Below, piece after piece: positions 33,965 through 42,733 of a DNA stretch of 64,000 nucleotides; position 1 is the first letter of the stretch; each line of letters opens with the position of its first letter. The notes beneath the pieces are model-generated. The model did no database searches. It was given only the letters and a program-made list of their open reading frames with translations, and was not told the origin of the DNA. Made by a program: the position numbers and the translations under genes. The stretch lies in NCBI RefSeq assembly GCF_013403925.1, contig NZ_JABFDJ010000007.1, positions 62,001 to 126,000 of the forward strand, written 5' to 3'. Origin of the DNA: Winogradskyella wichelsiae. Lineage in GTDB: Bacteria; Bacteroidota; Bacteroidia; Flavobacteriales; Flavobacteriaceae.

Positions 33965-35341
33965 ATGAAATTTTTAAACGAACTACTCAGTGACTTTTCA
34001 TCATTAGCTTGGGGTTTGCCCTTGCTAATTTTATTAATTGGTGGAGGCTTATATTTACTTATTCGGTCGCATTTTGCACCATTTCGGTATTTAGGTCACG
34101 CATTAAATATTCTTCGCGGAAAATATGACGACCCAAATGATCCTGGAGAAATATCCCATTTTCAAGCTTTAAGTACGGCATTGTCTGCAACCGTTGGTAT
34201 GGGTAATATTGCTGGTGTGGCAGTAGCTATTTCTGTAGGCGGTCCAGGGGCTGTTTTTTGGATGTGGATTAGCGCTGTGGTAGGTATGTCTACAAAGTTT
34301 TTTACATCAACTTTAGCTATTATGTTTCGCGGTAAAGATAGCGCTGGCGAAATTCAAGGAGGGCCAATGTATTTTATTACAGAAGGTTTAGGTAAATCTT
34401 GGAAACCTTTAGCTGTGTTTTTTAGTCTCTGTGGTCTTATTGGTGCTCTGCCTGTTTTTAATGTCAACCAATTAACACAAGCATTAAATGATATTTTGTT
34501 AATTCCTAATGGAGTAGAGGTTGGTTTAAAATCTAATCTAATTATTGGTGTCTTATTAATTAGTATTACGTCTTTAGTAATTCTCGGTGGTATAAAACGT
34601 ATTGGTACCGTGGCTTCTCGTTTAGTTCCTAGTATGGTGACTTTATATTTTGTGTTGGTTATTATAATTCTTGTGGCTCATAGTGACGTCTTGTTATACT
34701 ATTTAAAACTCATATTTACAGATGCCTTTGCTGCTAATTATTATCCAAAAGGTGATACTTTTTTAGGAGGTGTTTTAGGTGCTTTAATTCTTCATGGAAT
34801 AAAACGTGGAGCGTTTTCTAATGAAGCCGGAATTGGTACAGCACCAATGGCACATGGTGCAGCCAAAACAGATGAGCCTATTCGTGAAGGTTTAGTGGCA
34901 ATGCTTGGGCCTGCGATTGATACTTTAATTGTTTGTACACTTACAGCTTTAGCTATTTTAGTAACTGGTGTTTGGGAAACCACTTCCGATAATGGAGTGA
35001 GTCTCACAGCCTCGGCCTTTGCAGATGTTATGCCAAACTATGGTAAATATCTACTATTACTATGTATAGCCGTTTTTAGTATGAGCTCATTATTTTCATA
35101 TTCTTATTATGGTACAAAATGTATGTCCTTTCTTTTTGGTGCAGATAAAAAACACTATTATAACTATTTCTATATTTTAAGTATTCTGATTGGGGCAACC
35201 ACTAGTTTAAGCATGATGATTAATCTTATAGACGGAGTCTTCGCTTTAATGGCTATACCAACAATGTTAGCAACATTAATTTTAGCGCCGAAAGTAACAA
35301 AAGAGCTAAAAAGTTATATTAAACGAATGAAGGAAGAATAA
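33965..35341 (+). CDS. Alanine/glycine:cation symporter (AGCS family)
   Basis: This is a 458-residue transporter with about ten to eleven membrane helices. Family motifs are STALSATVGMGNIAGVAVA near residue 70, GPGAVFWMWISAVVGMSTKF, GGPMYFI, and KRGAFSNEAGIGTAPMAHG. It imports alanine or glycine with sodium. It is convergent with the AraC-type gene, only six bases apart, so the ends of the transcripts overlap. Confidence 0.94.
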   Translation: MKFLNELLSDFSSLAWGLPLLILLIGGGLYLLIRSHFAPFRYLGHALNILRGKYDDPNDPGEISHFQALSTALSATVGMGNIAGVAVAISVGGPGAVFWMWISAVVGMSTKFFTSTLAIMFRGKDSAGEIQGGPMYFITEGLGKSWKPLAVFFSLCGLIGALPVFNVNQLTQALNDILLIPNGVEVGLKSNLIIGVLLISITSLVILGGIKRIGTVASRLVPSMVTLYFVLVIIILVAHSDVLLYYLKLIFTDAFAANYYPKGDTFLGGVLGALILHGIKRGAFSNEAGIGTAPMAHGAAKTDEPIREGLVAMLGPAIDTLIVCTLTALAILVTGVWETTSDNGVSLTASAFADVMPNYGKYLLLLCIAVFSMSSLFSYSYYGTKCMSFLFGADKKHYYNYFYILSILIGATTSLSMMINLIDGVFALMAIPTMLATLILAPKVTKELKSYIKRMKEE

Positions 35342-35347
35342 TTAAAA

Positions 35348-36262
35348 TTATTTATTAATCGAAGCTTTAAATTGCTGAGGAGTCATCATTTCCATTTTTT
35401 TGAATTGTCTGTTGAAGTAACTTGTATTATTAAAGCCAGATTGAAAAGCTATTTCTGACATTCTTAAATTTTGAGATGATTTAATAAGTTTCTTAGAAAA
35501 TTTAATTTTTTCTGAATTAATATAGTCAATAGGTGAAATGCCTAAAGTATTTTTAAACTGCTTATGAAAATGAGAAGCACTCATGTGAGCCTTGTTGGCC
35601 AATTGATCTACTGAGATATCTTTATTGGTTAAATTATCTTTAATAAACTTAATAACAGTTCCTATTCTTGTGTCATTAAAAATATGAGTGTCATTAGTAA
35701 TAAGAGATTTGGCTTTGGTTTGAAGTAATCTTACAATTAACTCTTGAATCATTAAATCTAATAACACATCTTTAGATTTATTACTATTAGTAAAGGTGTA
35801 GGTTAAACGCTCTAATAAGTGATTGACATCTATATTATTGATAAGGTGCGATGTTGTTTTGTCTAAATCCCATGTGTTATTTTCATTTTCTATAGCTACA
35901 TTATGGTTGAATTTTTCTACAACCTCTAAAATTTTAAAAGCATCAATTCCTAAAGCCAAACATTGCGTAGGCTTATTTTTTGTGGCGATGGGGAAATCAA
36001 TAATCATTTCTTTATTAGTTGGCATTACAACAGATTCTCCAGGGAAAAAATCAAAAGAATCAAAACCATCCAAGTGCATTACTTTTTTTCCAGTGAGCAT
36101 ACTCGCAATAATAGGAAAGTCGAAAGTTAAAGACACTTTCTCAGCCATAGCATGTGTTTCATAAATATTAAGCTCGGCATATTCGGCATTATAGGTCGTT
36201 CTATTTTCTACTAAAGTAGTTAGTTTCCTATGGCTTTTATGTCGCGCTAATAAGTTGCTCAT
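35348..36262 (-). CDS. AraC-family transcriptional regulator
   Basis: This is a 304-residue regulator from MSNLLARHKSH at 36262; an ATG two codons earlier is equally possible. The N-terminal half matches the AraC_N type (cupin-like, with FPGESVVMPTNKEMIIDFPI), and the C-terminal half has two helix-turn-helix motifs: ISVDQLANKAHMSASHFHKQ and MSEIAFQSGFNNTSYFNRQF. It is divergent from the aldehyde dehydrogenase gene, with 170 bases between, and likely controls it together with DUF779, an arrangement seen in many bacteria. Confidence 0.92.
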   Translation of the reverse strand: MSNLLARHKSHRKLTTLVENRTTYNAEYAELNIYETHAMAEKVSLTFDFPIIASMLTGKKVMHLDGFDSFDFFPGESVVMPTNKEMIIDFPIATKNKPTQCLALGIDAFKILEVVEKFNHNVAIENENNTWDLDKTTSHLINNIDVNHLLERLTYTFTNSNKSKDVLLDLMIQELIVRLLQTKAKSLITNDTHIFNDTRIGTVIKFIKDNLTNKDISVDQLANKAHMSASHFHKQFKNTLGISPIDYINSEKIKFSKKLIKSSQNLRMSEIAFQSGFNNTSYFNRQFKKMEMMTPQQFKASINK

Positions 36263-36433
36263 TATCAATATTACAAAAAAAAAGTCTTAAAAATTGTTAA
36301 TAAGAGATATGTTCAAAATTATAACGGATATGTTCAAGATATTTAAGATATGATAAAATAACTTATCAAAAATAAAGTATAGATAATTTTTATACTAAAT
36401 AAATATATAATTAACAACAAAACGTATTAAGGT

Positions 36434-37933
36434 ATGAGCTATTCTAAACCAAAATTTAAAGAGAAGTATTCCAATTTTATAAATGGAAAATTTGTGCCAC
36501 CTGTAGGTGGAGATTACTTTGAAAACACATCTCCTATAGATGGAAGTATAATCGCAAAATATCCAAGGTCACAAAAAGAAGATGTAGAAAATGCGGTTGA
36601 TGCAGCAAATGCAGCTAAAGAAGCCTGGGGAAATACATCAGCAACAGAACGTGCTACACTTTTAAATAAAGTAGCCGATATTATAGAAGCAAATTTAGAA
36701 GAGTTTGCCATTGTAGAAACTTGTGATAATGGAAAACCAATCCGCGAAACGCTGAATGCAGATATTCCACTGGCAGTAGATCATTGGCGTTATTTTGCAG
36801 CATGCATTAGAGCAGAAGAAGGAAGCGCAACAGAATTAGATCAGAATACCTTATCCATGAATATTAAGGAGCCATTAGGTGTAATTGGTCAGATTATTCC
36901 ATGGAACTTTCCGTTATTAATGTTGTCATGGAAATTACCTCCAGCATTAGCAACAGGAAACTGTGTGGTGTTAAAACCAGCAGAACAAACTCCATCGTCT
37001 GCAACCTTATTAATGGAGAAAATTGCAGAGGTTTTTCCTCCAGGTGTACTTAATGTGGTTCATGGTTTTGGTCCGGAAGCAGGAAAACCATTAGCATCAA
37101 GTTCTAAAATAGATAAAGTAGCCTTTACAGGTGAAACTACTACAGGACAATTAATTATGCAGTATGCGTCAAAAAATCTAAACCCAGTGACAATGGAATT
37201 AGGTGGGAAGTCTCCAAACATATTCTTTAATAGCGTAATGGATGAAGATGATGCGTTTTTAGACAAAGCAATTGAAGGTGCTGTTTTATTTGCCTTTAAT
37301 AAAGGTGAGGTTTGTACCTGTCCTTCAAGAATTTTAGTGCAAGAAGATATTTATGATGCTTTTATGGAGCGTGTAGTGGCAAGAACAAATGCAATTATTC
37401 AGGATAATCCTTATGATGCAAACACGCAGGTTGGTGCGCAAGCGTCTAACGATCAGTATGAAAAAATACAATCGTATTTTAAAATTGGAAAAGATGAAGG
37501 AGCAAAAGTATTAACAGGTGGTGAGGCTAATAAATTAGAGGGAGATTTAGCAAATGGATTCTACATTAAGCCAACCATATTAGAAGGTCATAACAAAATG
37601 CGTGTTTTTCAAGAAGAAATTTTTGGACCAGTCGTTTGTGTGACTAAATTTAAAGATGAAGCTGAAGCTTTAGAAATTGCTAATGATACCATGTATGGAC
37701 TTGGAGCAGGCGTATGGACGAGAGATGCACACCAGTTATATCAAATACCAAGAGCTATAAAAGCAGGTCGTGTTTGGGTAAATTGCTACCATGCTTATCC
37801 AGCACATGCACCATTTGGTGGTTATAAAAAATCTGGATTTGGTAGAGAAAATCACCTTATGATGATGAGTCATTACAGACAAACTAAAAACATGTTAATC
37901 TCTTATGATAAGAATAAATTAGGGTTCTTTTAG
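36434..37933 (+). CDS. NAD-dependent aldehyde dehydrogenase (ExaC/AldA type)
   Basis: This is a 499-residue aldehyde dehydrogenase. [20 protein letters not shown] binds the cofactor, the general base lies in [11 protein letters not shown], and the nucleophile is Cys294 in [10 protein letters not shown]. The CTCPSR variant and the start [17 protein letters not shown] are typical of acetaldehyde dehydrogenases of the ExaC group. It is followed by DUF779 and preceded by a divergent AraC regulator. It probably turns acetaldehyde or similar aldehydes into acids, which would feed the acetate block downstream. Confidence 0.94.
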   Translation: MSYSKPKFKEKYSNFINGKFVPPVGGDYFENTSPIDGSIIAKYPRSQKEDVENAVDAANAAKEAWGNTSATERATLLNKVADIIEANLEEFAIVETCDNGKPIRETLNADIPLAVDHWRYFAACIRAEEGSATELDQNTLSMNIKEPLGVIGQIIPWNFPLLMLSWKLPPALATGNCVVLKPAEQTPSSATLLMEKIAEVFPPGVLNVVHGFGPEAGKPLASSSKIDKVAFTGETTTGQLIMQYASKNLNPVTMELGGKSPNIFFNSVMDEDDAFLDKAIEGAVLFAFNKGEVCTCPSRILVQEDIYDAFMERVVARTNAIIQDNPYDANTQVGAQASNDQYEKIQSYFKIGKDEGAKVLTGGEANKLEGDLANGFYIKPTILEGHNKMRVFQEEIFGPVVCVTKFKDEAEALEIANDTMYGLGAGVWTRDAHQLYQIPRAIKAGRVWVNCYHAYPAHAPFGGYKKSGFGRENHLMMMSHYRQTKNMLISYDKNKLGFF

Positions 37934-37953
37934 AATTGTATTAATAGCAAATT

Positions 37954-37988
37954 AAGGCTGAATTAGACCATTTAATTCAGCCTTTTTT
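37954..37988 (+). terminator. Terminator after aldehyde dehydrogenase
   Basis: AAGGCTGAATTA and TAATTCAGCCTT pair around a seven-base loop, followed by TTTTT. It lies just before the DUF779 gene and may lower its expression relative to the dehydrogenase. Confidence 0.85.
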
Positions 37989-38002
37989 AATATCATAATT
38001 AT

Positions 38003-38362
38003 ATGAAACGAGTAGAAATAACAGATAAAGCAGTAAAGATTATTAAGCAATTAAAAGCGAAGCATGGTGAATTAATTTTTCATCAGAGTGGAGGTTGTTG
38101 TGATGGTTCTGCACCTATGATTTTTGAAAAAGGAGATATGTATCTCGATGAAAGTGATGTGCTTTTAGGTGAGGTAGAAGGTGTAAACTTCTACATGAAC
38201 CAAGATCAGTTTGAATATTGGAAGCACACACACCTTACTGTAGATGTTACAGAAGGACGCGGATCTAGTTTTTCATTAGAAATCCCATTAGGACTTCGGT
38301 TCTTAATTCATTCTCGATTATTAACGGAAGAAGAGGAGAATCATTTTAATTCTACAGTTTAA
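38003..38362 (+). CDS. DUF779-family protein
   Basis: This is a 119-residue protein with the family signature FHQSGGCCDGSAPMIF around residue 30 and FYMNQDQFEYWKHTHLTVDV. DUF779 genes are often found beside aldehyde dehydrogenases of the ExaC type. The function is not established; the paired cysteines may bind a metal. A terminator sits between it and the dehydrogenase, 70 bases apart. Confidence 0.9.
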   Translation: MKRVEITDKAVKIIKQLKAKHGELIFHQSGGCCDGSAPMIFEKGDMYLDESDVLLGEVEGVNFYMNQDQFEYWKHTHLTVDVTEGRGSSFSLEIPLGLRFLIHSRLLTEEEENHFNSTV

Positions 38363-38387
38363 TAATCTAAAGAGTTTACGATTAAGA

Positions 38388-38418
38388 AAGCCTATATATT
38401 CAGTATATAGGCTTTTTT
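38388..38418 (+). terminator. Terminator after DUF779
   Basis: AAGCCTATATA and TATATAGGCTT form a hairpin with a five-base loop followed by TTTTT. Confidence 0.88.
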
Positions 38419-38554
38419 GTGTTTTCGTAATTTAACTTAAAATTATCATGAATATGATATGTTTTTTCTTTTTAAATTATCAAAAATAAAATATTTTAAC
38501 TATTCATTATTGTATATGTTGCTAATTTGATATATTTATGCTAAATAACTATAT

Positions 38555-38974
38555 ATGACAATAGGTTTGTGTCCAAATTGCAGTAGTGATCAGTATGTTA
38601 AGAGCGGAATAGTGAATAAAAGACAGCGTTACAAGTGTAAAAAATGTAATTATTATTTCACAGTTAATAAGATAGGAAAGAAGATAGATGACTACTATGT
38701 TAATAAATCACTGCAACTTTATTTAGAAGGGCTCACTTATCGAGAAATTGAGCGCATTCTTGGTATTTCTCACGTAAGTGTAATGAATTGGGTTAAAAAG
38801 TATAACATAAAACGTCCTTATAACTCTAATTATCACCCAACTTACAAAATATTAAACGCTAATGAACTTAGTCGGTATTTTTCTGAAACAGAAAATATAA
38901 AAGGTGCAGGTGTTATTGTTACTGAGTTAGGTGACAAATTCATGTTGATTAAATGGGAGCGTTTTAAAGATTAG
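38555..38974 (+). CDS. IS1 InsA-like zinc-ribbon/HTH protein, probably a domesticated regulator
   Basis: This is a 139-residue protein. Residues 1-40 form a zinc ribbon (Cys6-X2-Cys9 and Cys28-X2-Cys31 in RYKCKKCNYYF), and residues about 55-82 a helix-turn-helix (LTYREIERILGISHVSVMNW), the layout of InsA of IS1. There is no InsB (DDE transposase) frame after it, no inverted repeats that I can see, and the last 45 residues (KILNANELSRYFSE, then a strand pair GVIVTELGDKFMLIKW) are not transposase-like. It lies 109 bases upstream of the porin gene that opens the acetate block, on the same strand. I infer a DNA-binding regulator derived from a transposase. Confidence 0.75.
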   Translation: MTIGLCPNCSSDQYVKSGIVNKRQRYKCKKCNYYFTVNKIGKKIDDYYVNKSLQLYLEGLTYREIERILGISHVSVMNWVKKYNIKRPYNSNYHPTYKILNANELSRYFSETENIKGAGVIVTELGDKFMLIKWERFKD

Positions 38975-39039
38975 TATATCAATTTAACAAATTAGTATAT
39001 AAAATATGAATTAAAGAGATGTTTTTAAGAGCTTAGTGG

Positions 39040-39060
39040 TGCACACAAAACTAATTTTAA
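39040..39060 (+). promoter_or_regulatory. Conserved motif upstream of the porin gene (copy 1)
   Basis: TGCACACAAAACTAATTTTA followed by A resembles the sequence at 45834-45853 (18 of 21 aligned positions with one gap). It lies 23 bases before the porin start and may be a shared regulatory site. Confidence 0.35.
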
Positions 39061-39083
39061 GTACTAACTAATCTTTTTAAACA

Positions 39084-40331
39084 ATGAAGAATCAAACTTT
39101 TGTATTGATAGGACTGTTTATCATGTTCTTTCAATTTATGATTGCTCAAGGCTCGCCAGATTATTCTGGTGGACTTAAATTCAAATTCAACGAAGATGGC
39201 TCTAAATATCTTCGTCTCATTTCTTGGGCACAAGTCCAAGCCAATTACAATACAGATGAAACCTTTGATGGTAACGGAAACGAAAACAGTAAATTAAACT
39301 TTAATTTACGCCGTGCTAGAGTTTTAATGTTCGCTCAAATTAACAAGGACTTTTTAATTTTAACTCATTTTGGATTAAATAGTTTAACAAGTTCTACGTT
39401 AAGTCCAACCGGAAAAGGAGATGGTTCTCAACTGTTCTTTCACGATGTTTGGGCGCAATATAATGTAGGCGAAAATCATACTGTTGGTGGAGGATTACAT
39501 TATTTCAATGGTATTTCTAGATTAAACAATCAAAGTACACTTAATATCATGACGCTAGATAACAACCGTCAGTCATGGGCAACTATTGGTTTATCAGATC
39601 AATTTGCAAGACATTTAGGTGTGTTTATGAAAGGGAAATTCAATAAATTACAATATCGCGTTGCAGTTAATGATGCATCTGTATTTTCTTTAGATAGTCG
39701 TACAGCTGTTGCAGGTGGTGATGCCGTTTATAATGGTCGCTCTAATTTAGGTTCTAAAGCCGCAGGAAAAACCTATGCTGGTTATTTCGATTATCATTTT
39801 TTAGATCAAGAGTCAAACTTTTTGCCTTATAAAGTTGGAACATACTTAGGTGAGAAAAAAGTATTCAATATTGGTGCAGGTTTCTTTTTACATCCTGAAG
39901 GTTCTGTAATTGATACAGGCACTGCTTTATCTCCAAATCTTGAAGGTGAAGATGTATCCATCTTTGCAGTCGATGCTTTTTATGATACACCAATTGGTGA
40001 AAATGGAAGTGCAATTACAGCGTATGCCGTGTATCAAAATAGTGACTATGGAAAAAACTATCTCTACAGTGCTTATGGAACAGGAAGTATGCTTTATGGT
40101 CATGTAGGTTATGTTCTCAATGGTGATAAATTAAAAACAAGATTTCAACCTTATTTAAGTTACGGAACACATAGTTATGATGCTGTTGATGATAACAGAT
40201 CAACATTAGGTGTTGGTATCAATGCTTATATGAGTGGGCATAATTCAAAATTAACTTTAGAATACATGAATCAAAGCTTTGGATCGGTAGACACTAGTAC
40301 TATTTCGCTTCAAGCTATGATTTACCTATAA
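39084..40331 (+). CDS. Outer-membrane porin (phosphate-selective porin O/P type)
   Basis: This is a 415-residue beta-barrel with a signal peptide ending MIAQG. The mature part has long alternating strands typical of 16-stranded porins of the OprO/OprP-like group (GGLKFKFNEDGSKYLRLISW; NLRRARVLMFAQINKDFLI), ending SLQAMIYL. It is the first structural gene of the block leading to DUF4212 and the acetate-type symporter (13-base gap), so it probably lets small carboxylates across the outer membrane. Confidence 0.88.
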   Translation: MKNQTFVLIGLFIMFFQFMIAQGSPDYSGGLKFKFNEDGSKYLRLISWAQVQANYNTDETFDGNGNENSKLNFNLRRARVLMFAQINKDFLILTHFGLNSLTSSTLSPTGKGDGSQLFFHDVWAQYNVGENHTVGGGLHYFNGISRLNNQSTLNIMTLDNNRQSWATIGLSDQFARHLGVFMKGKFNKLQYRVAVNDASVFSLDSRTAVAGGDAVYNGRSNLGSKAAGKTYAGYFDYHFLDQESNFLPYKVGTYLGEKKVFNIGAGFFLHPEGSVIDTGTALSPNLEGEDVSIFAVDAFYDTPIGENGSAITAYAVYQNSDYGKNYLYSAYGTGSMLYGHVGYVLNGDKLKTRFQPYLSYGTHSYDAVDDNRSTLGVGINAYMSGHNSKLTLEYMNQSFGSVDTSTISLQAMIYL

Positions 40332-40344
40332 AAACTAAGAAACT

Positions 40345-40605
40345 ATGAGTAATAAACAGGATCACGCTACAGCGTACTGGAAAGAAAATGTGAAGTATTT
40401 AGCCATACTTCTAACAATATGGTTTGTAGTATCCTTTGGGTGTGGCATTCTATTCAGAGAAGAATTAAACCAATTTAAGCTAGGTGGTTTTAAACTAGGA
40501 TTTTGGTTTGCGCAACAAGGGTCTATATATGTATTCGTGGTATTAATATTCGTTTATGTAAGATTAATGAACAAACTAGATAAAAAATACGGTTACGACG
40601 AGTAA
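40345..40605 (+). CDS. DUF4212 small subunit of a sodium:solute symporter
   Basis: This is an 86-residue protein with two membrane helices (about 22-40 and 54-74) and the family signature HATAYWKENVKYLAILLTIW and FGCGILF. DUF4212 proteins are encoded directly before VC_2705-type symporters and are taken as their small subunit. It sits 31 bases upstream of the large subunit. Confidence 0.92.
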   Translation: MSNKQDHATAYWKENVKYLAILLTIWFVVSFGCGILFREELNQFKLGGFKLGFWFAQQGSIYVFVVLIFVYVRLMNKLDKKYGYDE

Positions 40606-40636
40606 GCCTTAACTAACAACATTAAATAAAAATATT

Positions 40637-42403
40637 ATGAGTGTACAAACATGGACTTGGTTATTAGTCGGCATTACTTTTGCGCTGTATTTCGGAATCG
40701 CAATTTGGGCTAGAGCTGGCTCAACTAAAGAATTTTATGTTGCCGGTGGAGGTGTTTCGCCATTAGCAAATGGTATGGCAACGGCTGCCGATTGGATGAG
40801 TGCCGCCTCCTTTATAAGTATGGCAGGTATTATTTCCTTCGCAGGTTACGATGGCTCTGTTTATCTTATGGGATGGACCGGAGGTTACGTGCTTTTAGCA
40901 TTGCTTTTAGCGCCTTATTTACGAAAGTTTGGGAAGTTTACGGTTCCCGATTTTATTGGAGATCGCTACTATTCAAACACCGCAAGAACGGTGGCTGTAA
41001 TTTGTGCGTTAATCGTTTCATTTACTTACGTTGCAGGCCAAATGCGTGGTGTTGGAATTGTGTTTTCTCAATTTTTACAGGTAGATATTACTGTTGGTGT
41101 GATTATAGGAATGACAGTGGTACTAGCTTTCGCCTTATTGGGTGGTATGAAAGGAATCACATACACGCAAGTGGCACAATATTGTGTTTTGATTTTTGCC
41201 TTTATGGTGCCAGCATTCTTTATTTCATTACAAATGACAGGAAACATTATTCCTCAAATAGGAATGGGTGGTAAAGTTGAAGGCGGAGCATTTCTTCTCG
41301 ATAAATTAGATTCTTTACATACAGAATTAGGGTTTCATGAATATACAAGCGGAACCAAAAGTACTTGGGATGTATTTGCAATTACTTTAGCTTTAATGGC
41401 TGGTACTGCTGGTTTACCTCACGTTATTGTTCGCTTTTTTACAGTGCCTAAAGTGAAAGATGCACGTAAATCTGCAGGATATGCATTATTCTTAATTGCT
41501 ATTTTGTATACAACAGCGCCTGCTGTAGCCGTTTTTTCTAGAACTAATTTAATTGAAACGGTAAGTAACCAACGTTATGATGAAATTCCGGTTTGGTTTA
41601 AAAACTGGGAGAATACAGGCTTAATTGCTTGGTCAGATAAAAATGGAGATGGTAAAATTCAATATGTTGCCGGAAACGCATTGTCTAGTAGTAAGCCAGA
41701 ATTTACAGATGCTAGGGGAGAACATGGTGAGCGTATTGTTGCTAACAGTAGCGGTGAAGTCAATGAATTATATGTGGATAGAGATATCATGGTATTAGCA
41801 AATCCTGAAATAGCTAACTTACCAAATTGGGTCATTGGATTGGTAGCAGCCGGTGGACTTGCAGCAGCTTTATCTACAGCAGCAGGGTTGCTTTTAGTAA
41901 TTTCTACATCCGTTTCTCACGATTTAATTAAGAAACAATTGAAACCAGATATTTCTGATAAAAATGAATTAACAGCAGCAAGAATTTCAATTTTTGTAGC
42001 GATTTTAATTGCAGGTTACTTTGGGATTAATCCACCAGGATTTGTCGCCGCCGTCGTCGCGCTCGCCTTTGGTCTTGCCGCCGCATCTTTTTTTCCTGCC
42101 ATTATTTTAGGGATTTTTGATAAACGAATGAATAAAGAAGGTGCTATTGCAGGTATGATTGTTGGTATTACATTAATGATGTATTACATGATGCGCTTTA
42201 AACTCGATATGTTTGGAGGCGGAACCAGTGAAGATTGGTGGTTTGGAACATCACCTGAAGGTTTTGGAACTATTGCCATGTGCGTCAATTTTGTAGTTTC
42301 TGTAGTTATTTCAAGATTATCAGTTGCACCACCTCAAGAGGTTCAAGATATGGTTGAAAGTATCAGAATACCTTCAGGAGCAGGAGAAGCACAAGACCAT
42401 TAA
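40637..42403 (+). CDS. Acetate-type sodium:solute symporter (VC_2705/ActP group)
   Basis: This is a 588-residue transporter of the SSS family with about 13 membrane helices. Family motifs are STKEFYVAGGGVSPLANGMA, TAADWMSAASFISMAGII and GLAAALSTAAGLLLVISTS. A soluble insert near residues 300-390 carries DKNGDGKIQY, an EF-hand-like calcium loop (DKNGDGKIQ), which is common in this VC_2705 group but not in ActP. It pairs with DUF4212 and lies between the porin and the sensor kinase. Acetate or propionate is the probable substrate. Confidence 0.92.
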   Translation: MSVQTWTWLLVGITFALYFGIAIWARAGSTKEFYVAGGGVSPLANGMATAADWMSAASFISMAGIISFAGYDGSVYLMGWTGGYVLLALLLAPYLRKFGKFTVPDFIGDRYYSNTARTVAVICALIVSFTYVAGQMRGVGIVFSQFLQVDITVGVIIGMTVVLAFALLGGMKGITYTQVAQYCVLIFAFMVPAFFISLQMTGNIIPQIGMGGKVEGGAFLLDKLDSLHTELGFHEYTSGTKSTWDVFAITLALMAGTAGLPHVIVRFFTVPKVKDARKSAGYALFLIAILYTTAPAVAVFSRTNLIETVSNQRYDEIPVWFKNWENTGLIAWSDKNGDGKIQYVAGNALSSSKPEFTDARGEHGERIVANSSGEVNELYVDRDIMVLANPEIANLPNWVIGLVAAGGLAAALSTAAGLLLVISTSVSHDLIKKQLKPDISDKNELTAARISIFVAILIAGYFGINPPGFVAAVVALAFGLAAASFFPAIILGIFDKRMNKEGAIAGMIVGITLMMYYMMRFKLDMFGGGTSEDWWFGTSPEGFGTIAMCVNFVVSVVISRLSVAPPQEVQDMVESIRIPSGAGEAQDH

Positions 42404-42459
42404 AAAGTTAATGTTTATATAGTTTTATATATCATTATTTTAATTTTACTTAGTTAGAG

Positions 42460-42490
42460 AATCAGTATTGCAATTTTTGTAATACTGATT
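42460..42490 (+). terminator. Hairpin between symporter and kinase genes
   Basis: AATCAGTATT and AATACTGATT form a perfect ten-base stem with an 11-base loop, followed by TTCTTATATT, a weak T run. It probably acts as a partial terminator that keeps the sensor genes at lower levels than the transporter. Confidence 0.6.
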
Positions 42491-42538
42491 TCTTATATTA
42501 GTAGATATTTAGTTGTTTCTATTAATAATTACGAATTC

Positions 42539-42733
42539 ATGAAAAAACGTCACGAGCAAAAGCTAGTTGTGTTATCAATAGCTTTGTTTTTTGTATTTAA
42601 TATTCCCTTTGTCCTCATTTTTAATTTTGAAGGCGCCATTTTCGGGATTCCAACACTATACTTCTCGTTATTTACGTTTTGGATGATTTCGATTGTGATT
42701 TCATATATCGTTTTAAAACGCCATTATGAATAG
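42539..42733 (+). CDS. 64-residue membrane protein before the kinase
   Basis: Two hydrophobic helices (about 8-28 and 36-58) flanked by a basic N-terminus (MKKRHEQK) and the tail KRHYE suggest a small inner-membrane protein. Its stop lies eight bases inside the start of the kinase gene, so translation is coupled. Small two-helix proteins accompany many SSS transporters; it could be the small subunit for the transporter half of the kinase. I cannot name the family with certainty. Confidence 0.8.
   Translation: MKKRHEQKLVVLSIALFFVFNIPFVLIFNFEGAIFGIPTLYFSLFTFWMISIVISYIVLKRHYE

Noticed and set aside
38555-38974. Calling an active IS1-family element
   Set aside because: There is no InsB frame, no inverted repeats and no target duplication around the gene.
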